Both the position numbers and the translations under genes were made by a program. From assembly GCF_022965805.1 (NCBI RefSeq), contig NW_027331019.1:1-64000 (forward strand): 64,000 nucleotides of DNA, read 5' to 3'. The DNA comes from Primulina eburnea (lineage: Eukaryota; Streptophyta; Magnoliopsida; Lamiales; Gesneriaceae). Under the pieces are notes generated by a model that made no database searches, was not told the origin of the DNA, and saw nothing but the letters and a program-made list of their open reading frames with translations. This document shows, piece after piece, positions 1 through 10,698 of the stretch (its first letter is position 1; each line of letters starts with the position of its first letter).

Positions 1-1667
1 CCCTCCATAAAAGGACTTTCCAAGTGGTTCTCACTTATCGAGTGGAATAGTCCTAGTTTATGGTTGTACACCATTAGTCCTTATGACCCGGGACAACATT
101 GAGACTCTATGTGCTAGAATTACACTTTGGCTTGTTTACCGACTCTCATGGGGTCATCAGGTGGCAAGGTTGGGTGTTCTGTCGAAATGTATAGGAGTCG
201 ATGCATTGTAGTCGGGGATTCACCGCTTACCTTCGAGTATGGATATCCTATGTGTTCTCATGTGTATGTAGATTGAAATCTCTGATCAGAGTATGGTGGT
301 AATGATGAAGGGGTTTCATAGATTACACCATCGATGGCAACTACAACATGACACATAGTATCGATCATTGACAACTTTGGATAAACCAATGGTTGTCGAA
401 TCGGTCGGGATATGAGTTGAGGGACCGTACTGTACGCTAACCATAATTGAATGGTTCTTGCAGGCACTATAATTTAATACCTAGGGAATCATGTAAGCGA
501 TGCTGATAGGCGTTTAACATGATTGGTTGGTTACTATCAGACTTGAGTTCTAACGTTCTTGTTATCAAGGAGTTGATAAGTAAGAATGGAGCAATTGGGG
601 TATGCTCATATAAGGACATGTTTAGTCCGAATCACATGGAGATGTGAACCCACGGCTAGTTGTATCAATGAACCATTGAGGGCCACACAAGTGCTGGCTT
701 TCTAGATCCCGTTGAGAAGTAAAAATAGTTCAATGTGTTGAACGACTTATAAATGAGTTATAAGTGTAAAGAAAAATAGAAGTATGACTTTTATGAGAGA
801 AACGTAAATTTTAATTTATGGAAGTGTTCCTAAATTAAAATTTGGGCAAGTGAATAATGTATTTGAAAATTGTGATTTTCATAAACATTATTATAGACTA
901 ATTAAATTAATTCAAGTGTTGAATTAATTAAACACTAGTGGACCTAGTAGAGTCCAAATAATTAAATTAATTCAGTGTTGAATTAATTAAATTATATTGA
1001 GTCTTATAGAGCTCAATTTAATTAATTATTTAACTAGTGGGACTTGGGTAAATTCAAGTAATGTTTAATTAGTCTCAAATATGTTTGAGATAATTAATTT
1101 AGTCCATGGTTTTTATTTTGATAAAAAACCATATAATATGCATGCATAGGAGGTGAAGGGTTGGAGAAAACTTTTGCAACTATCAAGGCTTGGCATGCTA
1201 CTTTTGTCTCTACTTTTTGCAAGTCCAAGACAAGTCTCACTTCCCCCATTCTAGCTCACAATGGCCGAAATTCTTATGACCATTCTCTCAAGTTTTCTCT
1301 CAATTTTTTTCTTCAAGTGTTGAGGAAGAAAAATACTTCTCTTTGAAAAAATCCTTTTATTTTTCTAGTGCAAAATAAGTGGGGTTCTAGTTTGCTAGTG
1401 GTGGGCCTAATTTGAAGGAAAGAAAGGAGTCCAAGGAAGCTTGTAGATCTTCATTCCATTCAAGAGCCAAGTTGTTTACAACTTGGTTGGAGCCATCATC
1501 AACCTTAAGAGGTTGATAGGTAACTATTTCTAAACACACTATGAATGTCATTTTGGTGTTTTATTGTATTTCCTACACAAACTCATGGTGGCCGAAATTT
1601 ATATGCTAAAATCGAAAATTTTTGTGCTTCCGTTGCGTTTCCGGCCACCGTAACCGATCCCCTTTCA
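1..1667 (+). mobile_element. Long LTR, 5' part outside window (probably Ty1/copia-like)
   Basis: Positions 1-395 match, in reverse complement, the LTR piece at 30348-31126, which begins with TGTTAGAGTAGGTGCCC. The block ends at 1667 in ...CCCCTTTCA, a typical CA terminus, and directly abuts gypsy gag sequence. Adding the two pieces suggests a full LTR of about 2 kb. It contains AT-rich stretches at 880-1110 and only short chance ORFs, such as the one at 1161-1346. The copia assignment rests on the look of the termini alone, because no copia polyprotein is present. Confidence 0.65.
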
Positions 1668-2620
1668 AGAGGCAGTACTTCTTATGATCAGAAAGATATA
1701 TCAGAACCTTAGATAGATGTGTCAAAACTCCGATGAAAATCAAGTTGAGAGAATTTCAGTTACTTCAGCCGCCGATTCTGAGTGGTATTGAGACATCGGA
1801 AGATTGTCAGCACTGGTTGGATGACATAGAAATACTGGTTGATTTACTTGATTGTACCGATGAACAGAAAGTTAAATTGGTGGTTTATCAGTTACGAGAG
1901 GCTGCCAGAAATTGGTGGATTACGATCAAAGGCATATTAGAACTACGTGGTATTATGATCACATGGGAAGTCTTCAAAGCTGAATTCTATCAAAGATTTT
2001 TCTCAGTTTCATACCGGGAGGACAAAAGAGCAGAATTTGAGAATTTGAGACAAGGTCAACTGAATGTTGAAGAATATGTGGCGAAATTCTCTACATTACT
2101 GCATTTTGCTCCTCATTTGGCTGGGAATGACGAAGATGTAGTGAATCAATTCGTCAGAGGATTGAATTCAGAGATAGTTGCACTAATGAACATGCAACAA
2201 CCTTATCATTTTACTGATGTCTTGAGTAAAGAAAAGAGGGCGGAGGCGAGTCTGCTTAGACAATTGGGAAGATTGAGCGTGAAGCAACCTCAGACACAGC
2301 AATCCCCTCTCCGATTTGAACGTGGCAGCACGAGTGGAAAGCAAGAGTTGCTAAAAGCTCGAAAGAAGTCATTCAAGAAGTTGGAAAGTGGTTCCTCAAG
2401 TTCTAGTGGTTCTAGTTTGAGTTATACTGGAGTTTATTGCAGGACTTGCGGTGGGAGACACCCCACAGAGCAATGCCAGGGAGTAACTGGTAGTTGCCAT
2501 ATCTGCAGACAGAGAGGACACTTTGCTAGAGTTTGTCCCCAGAGAGATCCCCGAAGATTTCAAGGGGCTGGACCATCTGGATATGGTGATCGAAGGACAG
2601 ACCCAGGATACACTGAGTGA
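1668..2620 (+). pseudogene. gag: GYP1 gag, N-terminus truncated
   Basis: This is the retrotransposon capsid/nucleocapsid protein (Gag, Retrotrans_gag family), which assembles the cytoplasmic virus-like particle and binds genomic RNA. The open frame from the ATG at 1733 gives 295 residues. The capsid core lies at about 5-180, a Ser-rich linker at about 220-230, and two Cys/His knuckles follow: C236-C239-H243-C248 and the classic CX2CX4HX4C at C255-C258-H263-C268. Alignment with the GYP3 and GYP6 Gags shows that 1668-1732 is coding but contains a stop, and that the true N-terminus was removed where the upstream LTR ends at 1667. The frame closes at 2620 without continuing into protease. It is a broken gene. 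Confidence 0.85.
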
Positions 2621-4451
2621 CATGACGACAGGTACTATTCTTTATGATCATATTGCATATGTATTGAGATATACTAATGCATTCTTTACGCTTATCTGTG
2701 ACTGAATTTCATGGAGATGTGCTGTATCTGTCGGGTCTATTTGTACTGTAGTATTGATTCCCTTACTTATAAGGAAACTGTTACTATCAGAGATTTCTGT
2801 ATAAGTTGTATACTACAGTAAGATCAGAATGAAATCGAGATAGAGTATAGTGTACTTGTGTTTTCTGATTTGAATGCATTATTGGCATGTATATGCTAAA
2901 CAAGTACAGACATATTGTAGAATTTGTTCCAGAAATGGCAAGATTCAGATCAGAGATGACTGATCAGTGGAGATACCACAGTAAGGATTCTAGATTAGAA
3001 TTCTTTTGATATCTGTATTGTATATGACTCGATTAGTACAGAAAGGAGCAGATTGCATCCTTATGTATTCAATAGATCCACTGAAATCGAGCCTAGCATT
3101 GGCAGATTCGCCAAGTGATATACGTGTTGGGTGATGTCTGCCTAGATAAGATTTCGGATTTGTAGATAGATTTCAGAATTGAATTACGATCCGGTATTGT
3201 TTGTCTGTTAGATTCAGTACAGAAGGATATTGAATATTTAAAGATTTTGTTGAATATTCAGAGAACGGTGATTATTGCATACAGAAGTTATTCAGATAAG
3301 AATTCCGCTTGAAACAGATTGTATTCAGAATATGCGATATCTGGAATTAGTATACAGATTGATTTGATACAGTTGAGATTAAGATCAGTGACAGAGCATG
3401 ATATCGATGTCAGAAAGATCAGAAATTTCAGAAAAGATAGAAATATCAGAACTTTATATTGTATGATTGGGCAAGTTATCTTATTCGACTGTTGCTTTAT
3501 ATCTGCTTGCGTATTATTATTGTTCTAAATCAGTATTTGAGACATCTTATATTGTTTTGGGAAGCATATTTTATTTGCAGATGAGATATAACAGTTGATC
3601 AGAATGACATGAAGACATGTTTGAGTAATCAGAAGCGATCTTATTGCCAGAGATTATCGTTTTATGAGTTCACTGAACTCACTAGATCTGTATGGGTTAC
3701 TGATATTTCTTATCTGATTTGATATTACTATTGTTTTGAACCCGTATATGATACAGATTGTTGGGAACCGTTGAGAGTATATACAGTTCAATTGTATCAG
3801 AAGTAATTTTGAGAGTTACATCAGTTCAGAAATGAAATCAGAATGTGTCAGAATGTTTCAGAATTGTATAACAGAATTGATACTGAGAGTCAGAGCCGAA
3901 TACCAGGTAGGTATTTCTTCCTTAATTTATATTATTAACTGATTTGTTTGTGCCGAATAGTTCGAATCAGATATCACAGATAGTGTCAGACATGCACAGT
4001 AGTTGATTCAGTTTTCATTCGGATAACAGACAATTTTGATATAAACAGATTAAATCAGTTAGGACAGGATTGGTATTGAAATGTTGGCAGAAATCATACT
4101 GATATGTCTGAATTGCTAACAAAAAAGACAGAAAGATAGAAATCAGAAGATTACTACAGAATTTGTATGTTTCTGAATAGAAATGGGAGTGCATTTCTAT
4201 GGCCTTAATAATGACATTACCATTAGTTTCTTCAGATGGTAAGATAATATGATTATGATTGACAGATTGTTCAATCTATATCAATTAGTTTGTACCAGAT
4301 AACGTACAAACAGAACCAGATGACACAGATTGATGTCAGAGGAATGATCAGAGTCAACAGAATGTTGAGATAGAGTATATCAGAATGTGATTTTCTGGTT
4401 GATTTTGTACTTGTGATAGAGTGTATCATGAGTTTCTTCTTAGATAGTGTT
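2621..4451 (+). pseudogene. GYP1 decayed protease/RT region (left part)
   Basis: No long frame survives. Around 2930-3120 all three frames together still recall the segment between protease and RT (the part that reads [11 protein letters not shown] in GYP3), followed by the QKGAD and DPLKSSLALAD-like stretches. The rest is AT-rich sequence that matches the equally decayed GYP6 interior (34260-36893, opposite strand) and continues at 17910. The same relics and losses occur in both elements, so the decay predates their separation. Confidence 0.7.
4447..4451. repeat. Target-site duplication of GYP2 (GTGTT)
   Basis: GTGTT lies directly before the GYP2 left LTR (TG at 4452) and recurs at 17910-17914 directly after the terminal TACA at 17909. 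The 5-bp length is usual for Ty3/gypsy integration, and the pair fixes the outer limits of GYP2. Confidence 0.9.
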
Positions 4452-5784
4452 TGTAATGACCCGAATTCCTATTTTGAATGAAGTATTAATTAAGAGATAA
4501 TTAATGAGTTGTTAATTAAGTATTATTAAGGAATTGATAATTCGTCTTTAAGGTGTTGGTATCCACCGAATTTTAAATGGATAACCCGACCTACTTCGGA
4601 TTACATTATCTCGAGAAATCCAACTAGACCAATGAGATTCTGACACGTGGCAGATAAGATTTGTTCGGATTTTCTGAAATAGTCCGGATGCAGCCTATAA
4701 ATGGAAGCCGATTCTTTTGTTTCCTTCACCGCATTCTTCAGAGAGAGTTCTAGTTGTACCTTAGGTTTTCTATTCAGTTTCTAGGGCACTTTGGTGTCGG
4801 GAAGTTTCGGAGCTAGTATCGACTCGAGGAGGGGTCGGTGAACTGAGATCGAGACATCATCAGCGGGCTGACGACGGACGCAGGTATAACCCTAAATCCT
4901 TAGATAGTGATTTAAGGATCATTAGGGAGATCTTTGTAGAATGTTTGATCTGGTTTGTTAGTGATTTCTTTATGTTGGTATTGTCTAGGTTAAGAGATTT
5001 CTGTCAGATTGTTTTAGTGAGGTACGTGATGTACTGACTGAGATATCCAAGCGTAGTATACACACTTATATGCTGCATATTTATCTGTTGCATGATACAT
5101 GTTTTACTGCTTTGGCATATTATGCATGACATATCATGTTGAGCCTGATATCTTTTGAGATATACCTCATTTGTTGGGGCCGCTCAGCCCTATTCTGTAT
5201 TGTGGACGATGGGGCATCGAGAGCTACAGTGTCCGACGGGACCCGCGGGCTCTGATGACCTGGACATTGCATGTCCACGTCTTGATGATGAGTGTGGGAG
5301 CCAAAACATGCCTATGGCAGATCAGAGACTACACACTCAGGCGCCTCTAGACTGAGCATGAGATTCTTGACTTGATCCCTGATATCCGAGCATATTGCAT
5401 TTCGCATGCATCATATCAGTTTGTATACTCGTACATTCTCGTATTGGGCGATTGTCGCTCACGTCCTTGTTTTCATCTTGGGCACCCCATTCCACGAGGC
5501 AGGTCTTAGGTTGGACGGTTTGCACGACCAGGGCAGTGGCTAGAGCTGTTGGGTTTCGGTGGTGATCCAGTGGAGGTTTTCTGTGGTTTATCGTTTTCTC
5601 GTCAGGGTTATGTGTTGTATTTGTTATGGTTGTATTAATGTTTAAGACTGATGTTATTGCTCTGCTTTTCGTTTGGGTTGTAAGATGATTAAGTATTTGG
5701 TTTCCGCTGTTTAATTGTTGGTATTAAGTTTAATGTTGCATGTTTATTAGTCTGTTTAGTAGTGGCTTGGGTAAGGGCGCTACA
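4452..5784 (+). repeat. GYP2 5' LTR
   Basis: It starts TGTAATGACCCG and ends GGGCGCTACA, followed five bases later by the primer site. It has no GC-rich palindrome array of the kind seen in the other gypsy LTRs here, and its central and 3' portions are unlike theirs. Confidence 0.9.
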
Positions 5785-5789
5785 TTTGG

Positions 5790-5801
5790 TGGTATCAGAG
5801 C
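5790..5801 (+). other. GYP2 primer-binding site (tRNA-iMet)
   Basis: TGGTATCAGAGC follows the LTR end by five bases. It is complementary to the 3' end of plant initiator tRNA-Met and primes minus-strand DNA synthesis. Confidence 0.9.
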
Positions 5802-5879
5802 ATGCAAAGATTTTTGGGACATTAGTAATTTTGTTTTGAGGATTTAGAGGTTGATTTTAGTTTCCTTTCAGATGTCAGG

Positions 5880-8029
5880 AGATCGAAGCAGTGTTGAGTT
5901 GGGCACGACCGGAATCAGCTCAAGAGATAAGAAGTTTTCTAGGTTTGGCAGGTTATTACCGGAGATTCATCTCAGGATTTTCTCAGATTGCCAAACCATT
6001 GACTCAACTAACCTGTAAGAATGTGCAGTTCGAATGGACTCATGATTGTGAAAATAGTTTCAATGAACTGCGTCAACGTCTGACAACTGCACCAGTTTTA
6101 GCTCTGCCATCTAGATCAGGAGGGTACATTGTATACACTGATGCATCACCTCAAGGACTTGGGTGCGTTTTAACCCAGAATGGTCATATGATTGCATATG
6201 CATCCAGACAGTTGAAGAAGCATGAAGAGAATTATCCAGTTCATGATCTGGAATTGGCAGCGATTGTGTTTGCTTTGAAGATTTGACGACATTATCTCTA
6301 CGGAGAGAGATTTGAGATTTTTACAGATCACAAGAGTTTGAAGTATATCTTCACTCAAGCAGAGTTGAATATGCGTCAAAGAAGATGGATGGATTTGTTA
6401 AAGGATTATGATTGCGAAATCAAGTATCATCCAGGATCATCAAATCTTACAGCTGATGCTCTTAGTCGCAAGGTGAGATTATATGCACTTCAGACAAGTT
6501 TCATATCAAGTGTAATACAAGATTGTTGTTCTCTGGGATTTCACTTCTGTCATAAGAAAGGAATGGAACACATTCGAGTATCGAGCATTTTATCTAAACC
6601 GATGTTGTATGCCAAAATCAGAGAAGTTTAGTTTTCTGATCCGAAGGTGGAAAAGTTAGCAAGGTTATCTAACGGAGACAACACATCTGGCTTTGTGTTC
6701 CAAACAGATGGAACCTTGTGTCTGTCAGGAAGAATCGTAGTTCCAGAAGATTCGAAATTGAGAGACGAGATTTTATCTCAAGCTCATAGGAGTAAGTTGA
6801 GTATCCACCCTGGAAGCATGAAAATGTATAAGGATTTGAAGACCAAGTTTTGGTGGAAAGGTATGAAGAGAAGTGTTTACCAGTTTGTAGCCAAGTGTTT
6901 GGTTTGTCAGCAAGTGAAAGCTGAACATCGACGACCAGGAGGATTACTTCAGAATCTTCCTATTCCTGAGTGGAAGTGGGAGCATGTAACGATGGACTTT
7001 GTCACCCACTTGCCGCTGTCTTCTAAGAATTGTGATGCAATTTGGGTTGTTGTGGACCGACTGACTAAGTCAGCACATTTCATTCCGTATAGTCGGGAAT
7101 ATAGTTTCGATCGCATGGCAAGACTATACATCCAAGAGATTCTTAAATATCATGGTGTGCCAGCAAGTATAGTCAGTGATAGAGATCCACGCTTTACCTC
7201 GAGTTTTTGGGGAAGTTTTCAAAAAGTGTTGGGAACGACATTGAGTCTGAGTACTGCCTATCATCCAGAGACCGATGGTCAGTCTGAGAGGACTATTCAG
7301 ACGCTTGAGGATATGTTGTGTGCTTGTGCTTTGGATTTTGGACCAGCATGGCATGATCATCTGCCGCTTGTTGAGTTTGCATATAACAATAGCTACCACA
7401 GTAGCATTGGTATGGCTCCGTTCGAAGCATTGTATGGTAGATGTTGTCGCACTCCTTTGTTTTGGGATGAAGTAGGAGAACGACAAGTGCAAGGACCTGA
7501 ATTAGTGCAGCAAGCGATTGATGTAGTGGAATTGATCAAGAAGAGGATTAAAACTGCACAAGATCGTCAATCGAGTTACGCGAATACCAAGCGTAGACCT
7601 CTACAGTTTCAGTCAGGGGAAAAAGTTTTCCTTAAAGTTTCACCGTTCCGCAGGGTGATGAGATTTGGACTCAAGGGAAAATTAGCCCCAAGATTCATCG
7701 GACCTTTTGAGATCTTGGAATGTGTTGGAAATTTGGCATATCGATTGGCTTTACCGCCGTATCTGTCCAGCATTCATAATGTCTTTCATGTATCGTTGCT
7801 ACGACGGTATGTAGCAGATGAGTCGCACGTTCTTAGTCCGACAGATGTTCAACTTGAAGAAGACTTGACTTATGTCGAGCAGCCGCTTTTAATCCTGGGT
7901 AGGAAAGAGAAAAAGCTCAGAAACAAGACCATTCCACTTGTTCTAGTGCAATGGCAATGTCGAGGTACTGCAGAAGCGACTTGGGAATTAGAGAGTCGTA
8001 TGCGCTCAGAGTATCCTCATTTGTTTTGA
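5880..8029 (+). pseudogene. pol: GYP2 pol remnant: RT end, RNase H, integrase, chromodomain-like tail
   Basis: Homology to gypsy Pol starts at about 5880, only 78 bases after the primer site, with the RT connection segment ([14 protein letters not shown]). RNase H follows (YTDAS, DLELAA, TDHKS, ADALSRK), then integrase. Integrase has its HHCC finger (AHRSK...SIHPG...CLVCQQ), the DDE core ([19 protein letters not shown]), a GPF motif (FIGPFEIL) and a chromodomain-like tail ending EYPHLF. One frame runs through but is stopped twice: TGA at 6284-6286, where relatives have Trp, and TAG at 6629-6631. The ATG at 5872 is in a different frame, so the deletion junction does not give a working fusion. 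Integrase from 6647 to 8029 is intact. Confidence 0.88.
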
Positions 8030-8065
8030 GTTGTATTTTATTCAGTTGAATTGTACTTCAGTTTC

Positions 8066-8083
8066 GATTTCGAGGACGAAATC
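8066..8083 (+). other. Stem-loop before GYP2 polypurine tract
   Basis: GATTTCG-AGGA-CGAAATC is a perfect 7-bp inverted repeat around a 4-base loop, between the pol stop codon and the polypurine tract. Counterparts with compensating stem changes occur in the other gypsy elements here. Confidence 0.65.
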
Positions 8084-8088
8084 TTTGT

Positions 8089-8101
8089 AAGGAGGGGAGG
8101 A
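8089..8101 (+). other. GYP2 polypurine tract
   Basis: A purine run (AAGGAGGGGAGGA) lies directly before the 3' LTR, where plus-strand DNA synthesis is primed. The LTR start has mutated from TG to TT at 8102-8103. Confidence 0.8.
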
Positions 8102-8806
8102 TTTAATGACCCCGAATTCCTATTTTGAATGAAGTATTAATTAAGAGATAATTAATGAGTTGTTAATTAAGTATTATTAAGGAATTGATAATTCGGCTTT
8201 AAGGTGTTGGTATCCACCGAATTTTAAATGGATAACCCGACCTACTTCAGATTACATTATCTCGAGAAATCCAACTAGACCAATGAGATTCTGACACGTG
8301 GCAGAAAAGATTTGTTCGGATTTTCTGAAATAGTCCGGATGCAGCCTATAAATGGAAGTCGATTCTTTTGTTTTCTTCACCGCATTCTTCAGAGAGAGTT
8401 CTAGTTGTACCTTAGGTTTTCTAGTCAGTTTCTAGGGCACTTTGGTGTCGGGAAGTTTCAGAGCTAGTATCGACTCGAGGAGGGGTCGGTGAACTGAGAT
8501 CGAGACATCATCAGCGGGCTGACGACGGACGCAGGTATAACCCTAAATCCTTAGATAGTGATTTAAGGATCATTAGGGAGATCTTTGTAGAATGTTTGAT
8601 CTGGTTTGTTAGTGATTTCTTTATGTTGGTATTGTCTAGGTTCAGAGATTTCTGTCAGATTGTTTTAGTGAGGTACATGATGTACTGACTGAGATATCCA
8701 AGCGTAGTATACACACTTATATGCTGCATATTTATCAGTTGCATGATACATGTTTTACTGCTTTGGCATATTATGCATGACATATCATGTTGAGCCTGAT
8801 ATCTTT
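8102..8806 (+). repeat. GYP2 3' LTR, left part
   Basis: It matches 4452-5146 of the 5' LTR and is interrupted at 8807 by GYP3. It includes one copy of the GYP3 target TCTTT. The LTR resumes at 17281. Confidence 0.9.
8802..8806. repeat. Target-site duplication of GYP3 (TCTTT)
   Basis: TCTTT at 8802-8806 is repeated at 17276-17280, immediately outside the TG...CA ends of GYP3. The undamaged GYP2 5' LTR has a single copy at the matching place. Confidence 0.95.
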
Positions 8807-9097
8807 TGTGGGGACCCGGGCTCTAACTCTTTTCTTTGGGATAAAATGGATCGTTAAATAAAAAGTGGGTCAAATTTTTGCTTTTAAACATTCACTCTAA
8901 TGCATATAAACAAGCATCATATTTTTATTTAATTACAACATGAACACATAATATACATATCCTGTCTGGTACGTACTCAATAATCCAGTGTTCAACTACA
9001 GTACATAACAAGGTACAACTACTAGCCATCTGCTATGCCCGTGATCACCACGCTATGTCCGTCTCTCATCCTCTGCGTGACCCAGATCCTGCCCCAC

Positions 9098-9143
9098 CTG
9101 TTGTTATGCACACATACAGACATAACAACAGCCGGAAAACCGG
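9098..9143 (-). other. Double hairpin near the 3' end of the GYP3 LTR
   Basis: Two adjacent inverted repeats are present: CTGTTGTTATG/CATAACAACAG (11-bp stem, 12-base loop, 9098-9131) and CCGG-AAAA-CCGG (9132-9143). The same pair is at 15778-15823 in the other LTR, and variants occur in the LTRs of GYP6, GYP7 and both solo LTRs. A conserved GTGGGGCAGGATC follows on the element strand. The role is unknown; RNA dimerisation, packaging or 3'-end formation are possibilities. Confidence 0.6.
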
Positions 9144-10190
9144 TGAGAACAAATCCCAGTATAAACATGTATAAAGGCATATAATCAATTAAACATGAAA
9201 CATGCTATCATGAATGACACCATATGCACATGCAATGCAATGCGAATCAAACCATGTCTGGACTCGACTCGACTAGAACTCTAGGGATCCCGGGTGAACA
9301 AGACGTCACTACCTACCCTCCAATCGGGGTAATGTACGTCTCATTCCTAGACTTCGGTCTGAGCTGTATCAACGGCAGCAATAAGAGTAATGCCTACTCC
9401 TATTCTGAGATACACCGAAACGTCTAGCTGACAATACCTGTCAAAGACTCTCCTATCTCATATGCAATGAATATCAATATGTAAACAACGTATAATCACA
9501 TTCATATCTGAATATCATACTGATCATACATGCTTGAATACAATTCTGAAATCAAAGCATAAACATGTTAAAAGAATGAATATAATGCTATACACAATTC
9601 ATAACATGTTACCACATATCTAGTAATACTCGTATGTGATTTTGGTTGGGAAACTCAAATAATAGCTTATTTGAGTTACATCTCCCCAAACAAAACATGA
9701 CTTATACCTTTCGTTGCACAATTGATGTCGCTGTCACCAATACGAATCTGAAATGGAAATGTTGATACACAATTTATCAATTACTAATCCAAATCAGCAC
9801 CTATCTATATATTAAACATTCTATATCAATTCCCCCAATTTCTAACTGATAATGGTATAAATCTGGTACCAACACCCAGTCAATTCAACTCTAAAATTCA
9901 TAACAATTCGATACGGTGTCCGTTCTTAAATCCGTTTGGAATTATACGATGTCTAATATGTCAGAAACAACATATATGAATCATATCTGATTCCTGCAAT
10001 ATCATAATTTCAAGACATGCCAAAACATAGTAAAACTTACGTCCACCCGTAGCCTACAACGATAGGAACACGGTACCGAAGTCGGATTTCAAATCTGGCG
10101 GACGGATTGCAAACTACAAGCGTAAGAATTTCCAAAAGCTCTCCGTAGCTTTTCCTTTCTGATTCTTATCAGATTTATGAGGGAAATACG

Positions 10191-10200
10191 TTTATATATC
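10191..10200 (-). promoter_or_regulatory. TATA box of the GYP3 LTR
   Basis: GATATATAAA on the minus strand lies about 45 bases after the palindrome array, in the expected place for the U3 promoter. The other LTR has the same sequence at 16871-16880. Confidence 0.6.
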
Positions 10201-10245
10201 TCGCCACTTGCATGCCAATGAAACGTGGCTCTTTCTTGCAACTTC

Positions 10246-10470
10246 GCTGGCGCTCGGGAGGTCGAAACTTACCGCCCGGGCGCGAGCTCGGCGCTCGGGC
10301 GGTCAAGTTCTACCGCCCGGGCGCGGAACGTTCTGCCGCGAGGTGTGAGACGCTGGCGCTCGGGCGGTCATAAATTACCGCCCGGGCGCCACACCTTCTG
10401 CCCGAACATCTTCCTATTGAGCATTGGCGCTCGGGCGGTCACTTTCTACCGCTCGGGCGCCACTAGTTCT
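10246..10470. repeat. U3 array of GC-rich inverted repeats (GCGCTCGGGCGGT type)
   Basis: Units of the form GGCGCTCGGGCGGT, a short AT-rich spacer and ACCGCCCGGGCGC form near-perfect hairpins. Four such pairs are visible. The array is copied in the other GYP3 LTR at 16926-17150, and a two-pair version is in the LTR at 45065-45173. Confidence 0.85.
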
Positions 10471-10595
10471 GCCCGGTATTGGTGAAATTTATATTCTTTG
10501 TCCAATCTAGTCTCGTAATGGCCCGTTTACAATTATATCTATTTACTTCACAAATCTTATAGCAAATTACGATAATCAAATCCTCGGGCATTACA

Positions 10596-10610
10596 TTTCT
10601 CCCCCTCTTA
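10596..10610 (-). other. GYP3 polypurine tract
   Basis: On the minus strand the run AAGAGGGGGAGAAA immediately precedes the 3' LTR. Confidence 0.85.
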
Positions 10611-10615
10611 GATAA

Positions 10616-10633
10616 AAGTTCGTCCTCGAACTC
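10616..10633 (-). other. Stem-loop before GYP3 polypurine tract
   Basis: GAGTTCG-AGGA-CGAACTT on the minus strand has a 7-bp stem closed by a G-T (G-U in RNA) pair. The loop AGGA is shared with the other elements. It lies between the gag-pol stop and the polypurine tract. Confidence 0.6.
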
Positions 10634-10698
10634 ACGCATCATTCTATCAATGTAAGCATCAAAGTAATGACATCAAAGCTAGATTAATACTTACATCA

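Larger units (their letters stand above)
8807..10595 (-). repeat. GYP3 3' LTR
   Basis: On the minus strand it starts TGTAATGCCCGAGG and ends CCCGGGTCCCCACA. In element order it holds a GC-rich hairpin array (10470 to 10246), a TATA box (10200-10191), a splice-donor-like GACGTAAGT near 10040, and a double hairpin at 9143-9098. The frames at 9224-9427 and 10225-10485 recur in the other LTR and are not genes. Confidence 0.95.

Noticed and set aside
1161..1346. 61-codon frame starting near a cluster of A-rich sequence
   Set aside because: It lies in the transcribed part of a long LTR, with no domain and no counterpart in the second copy (which does not cover this part).
5790..5801. Possible tRNA genes at TGGTATCAGAGC sites
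   Set aside because: Only 12-13 bases complementary to tRNA-Met are present, with no cloverleaf. They are primer sites next to LTRs.
7124..7492. Minus-strand frame of 122 codons opposite the GYP2 integrase
   Set aside because: It is a mirror frame of a well-supported integrase gene and has no homology of its own.
9224..9427. 67-codon frame, identical to one at 15904-16107
   Set aside because: It is duplicated only because it lies in both GYP3 LTRs. It has no homology or coding signal, and equivalent LTRs do not keep it.
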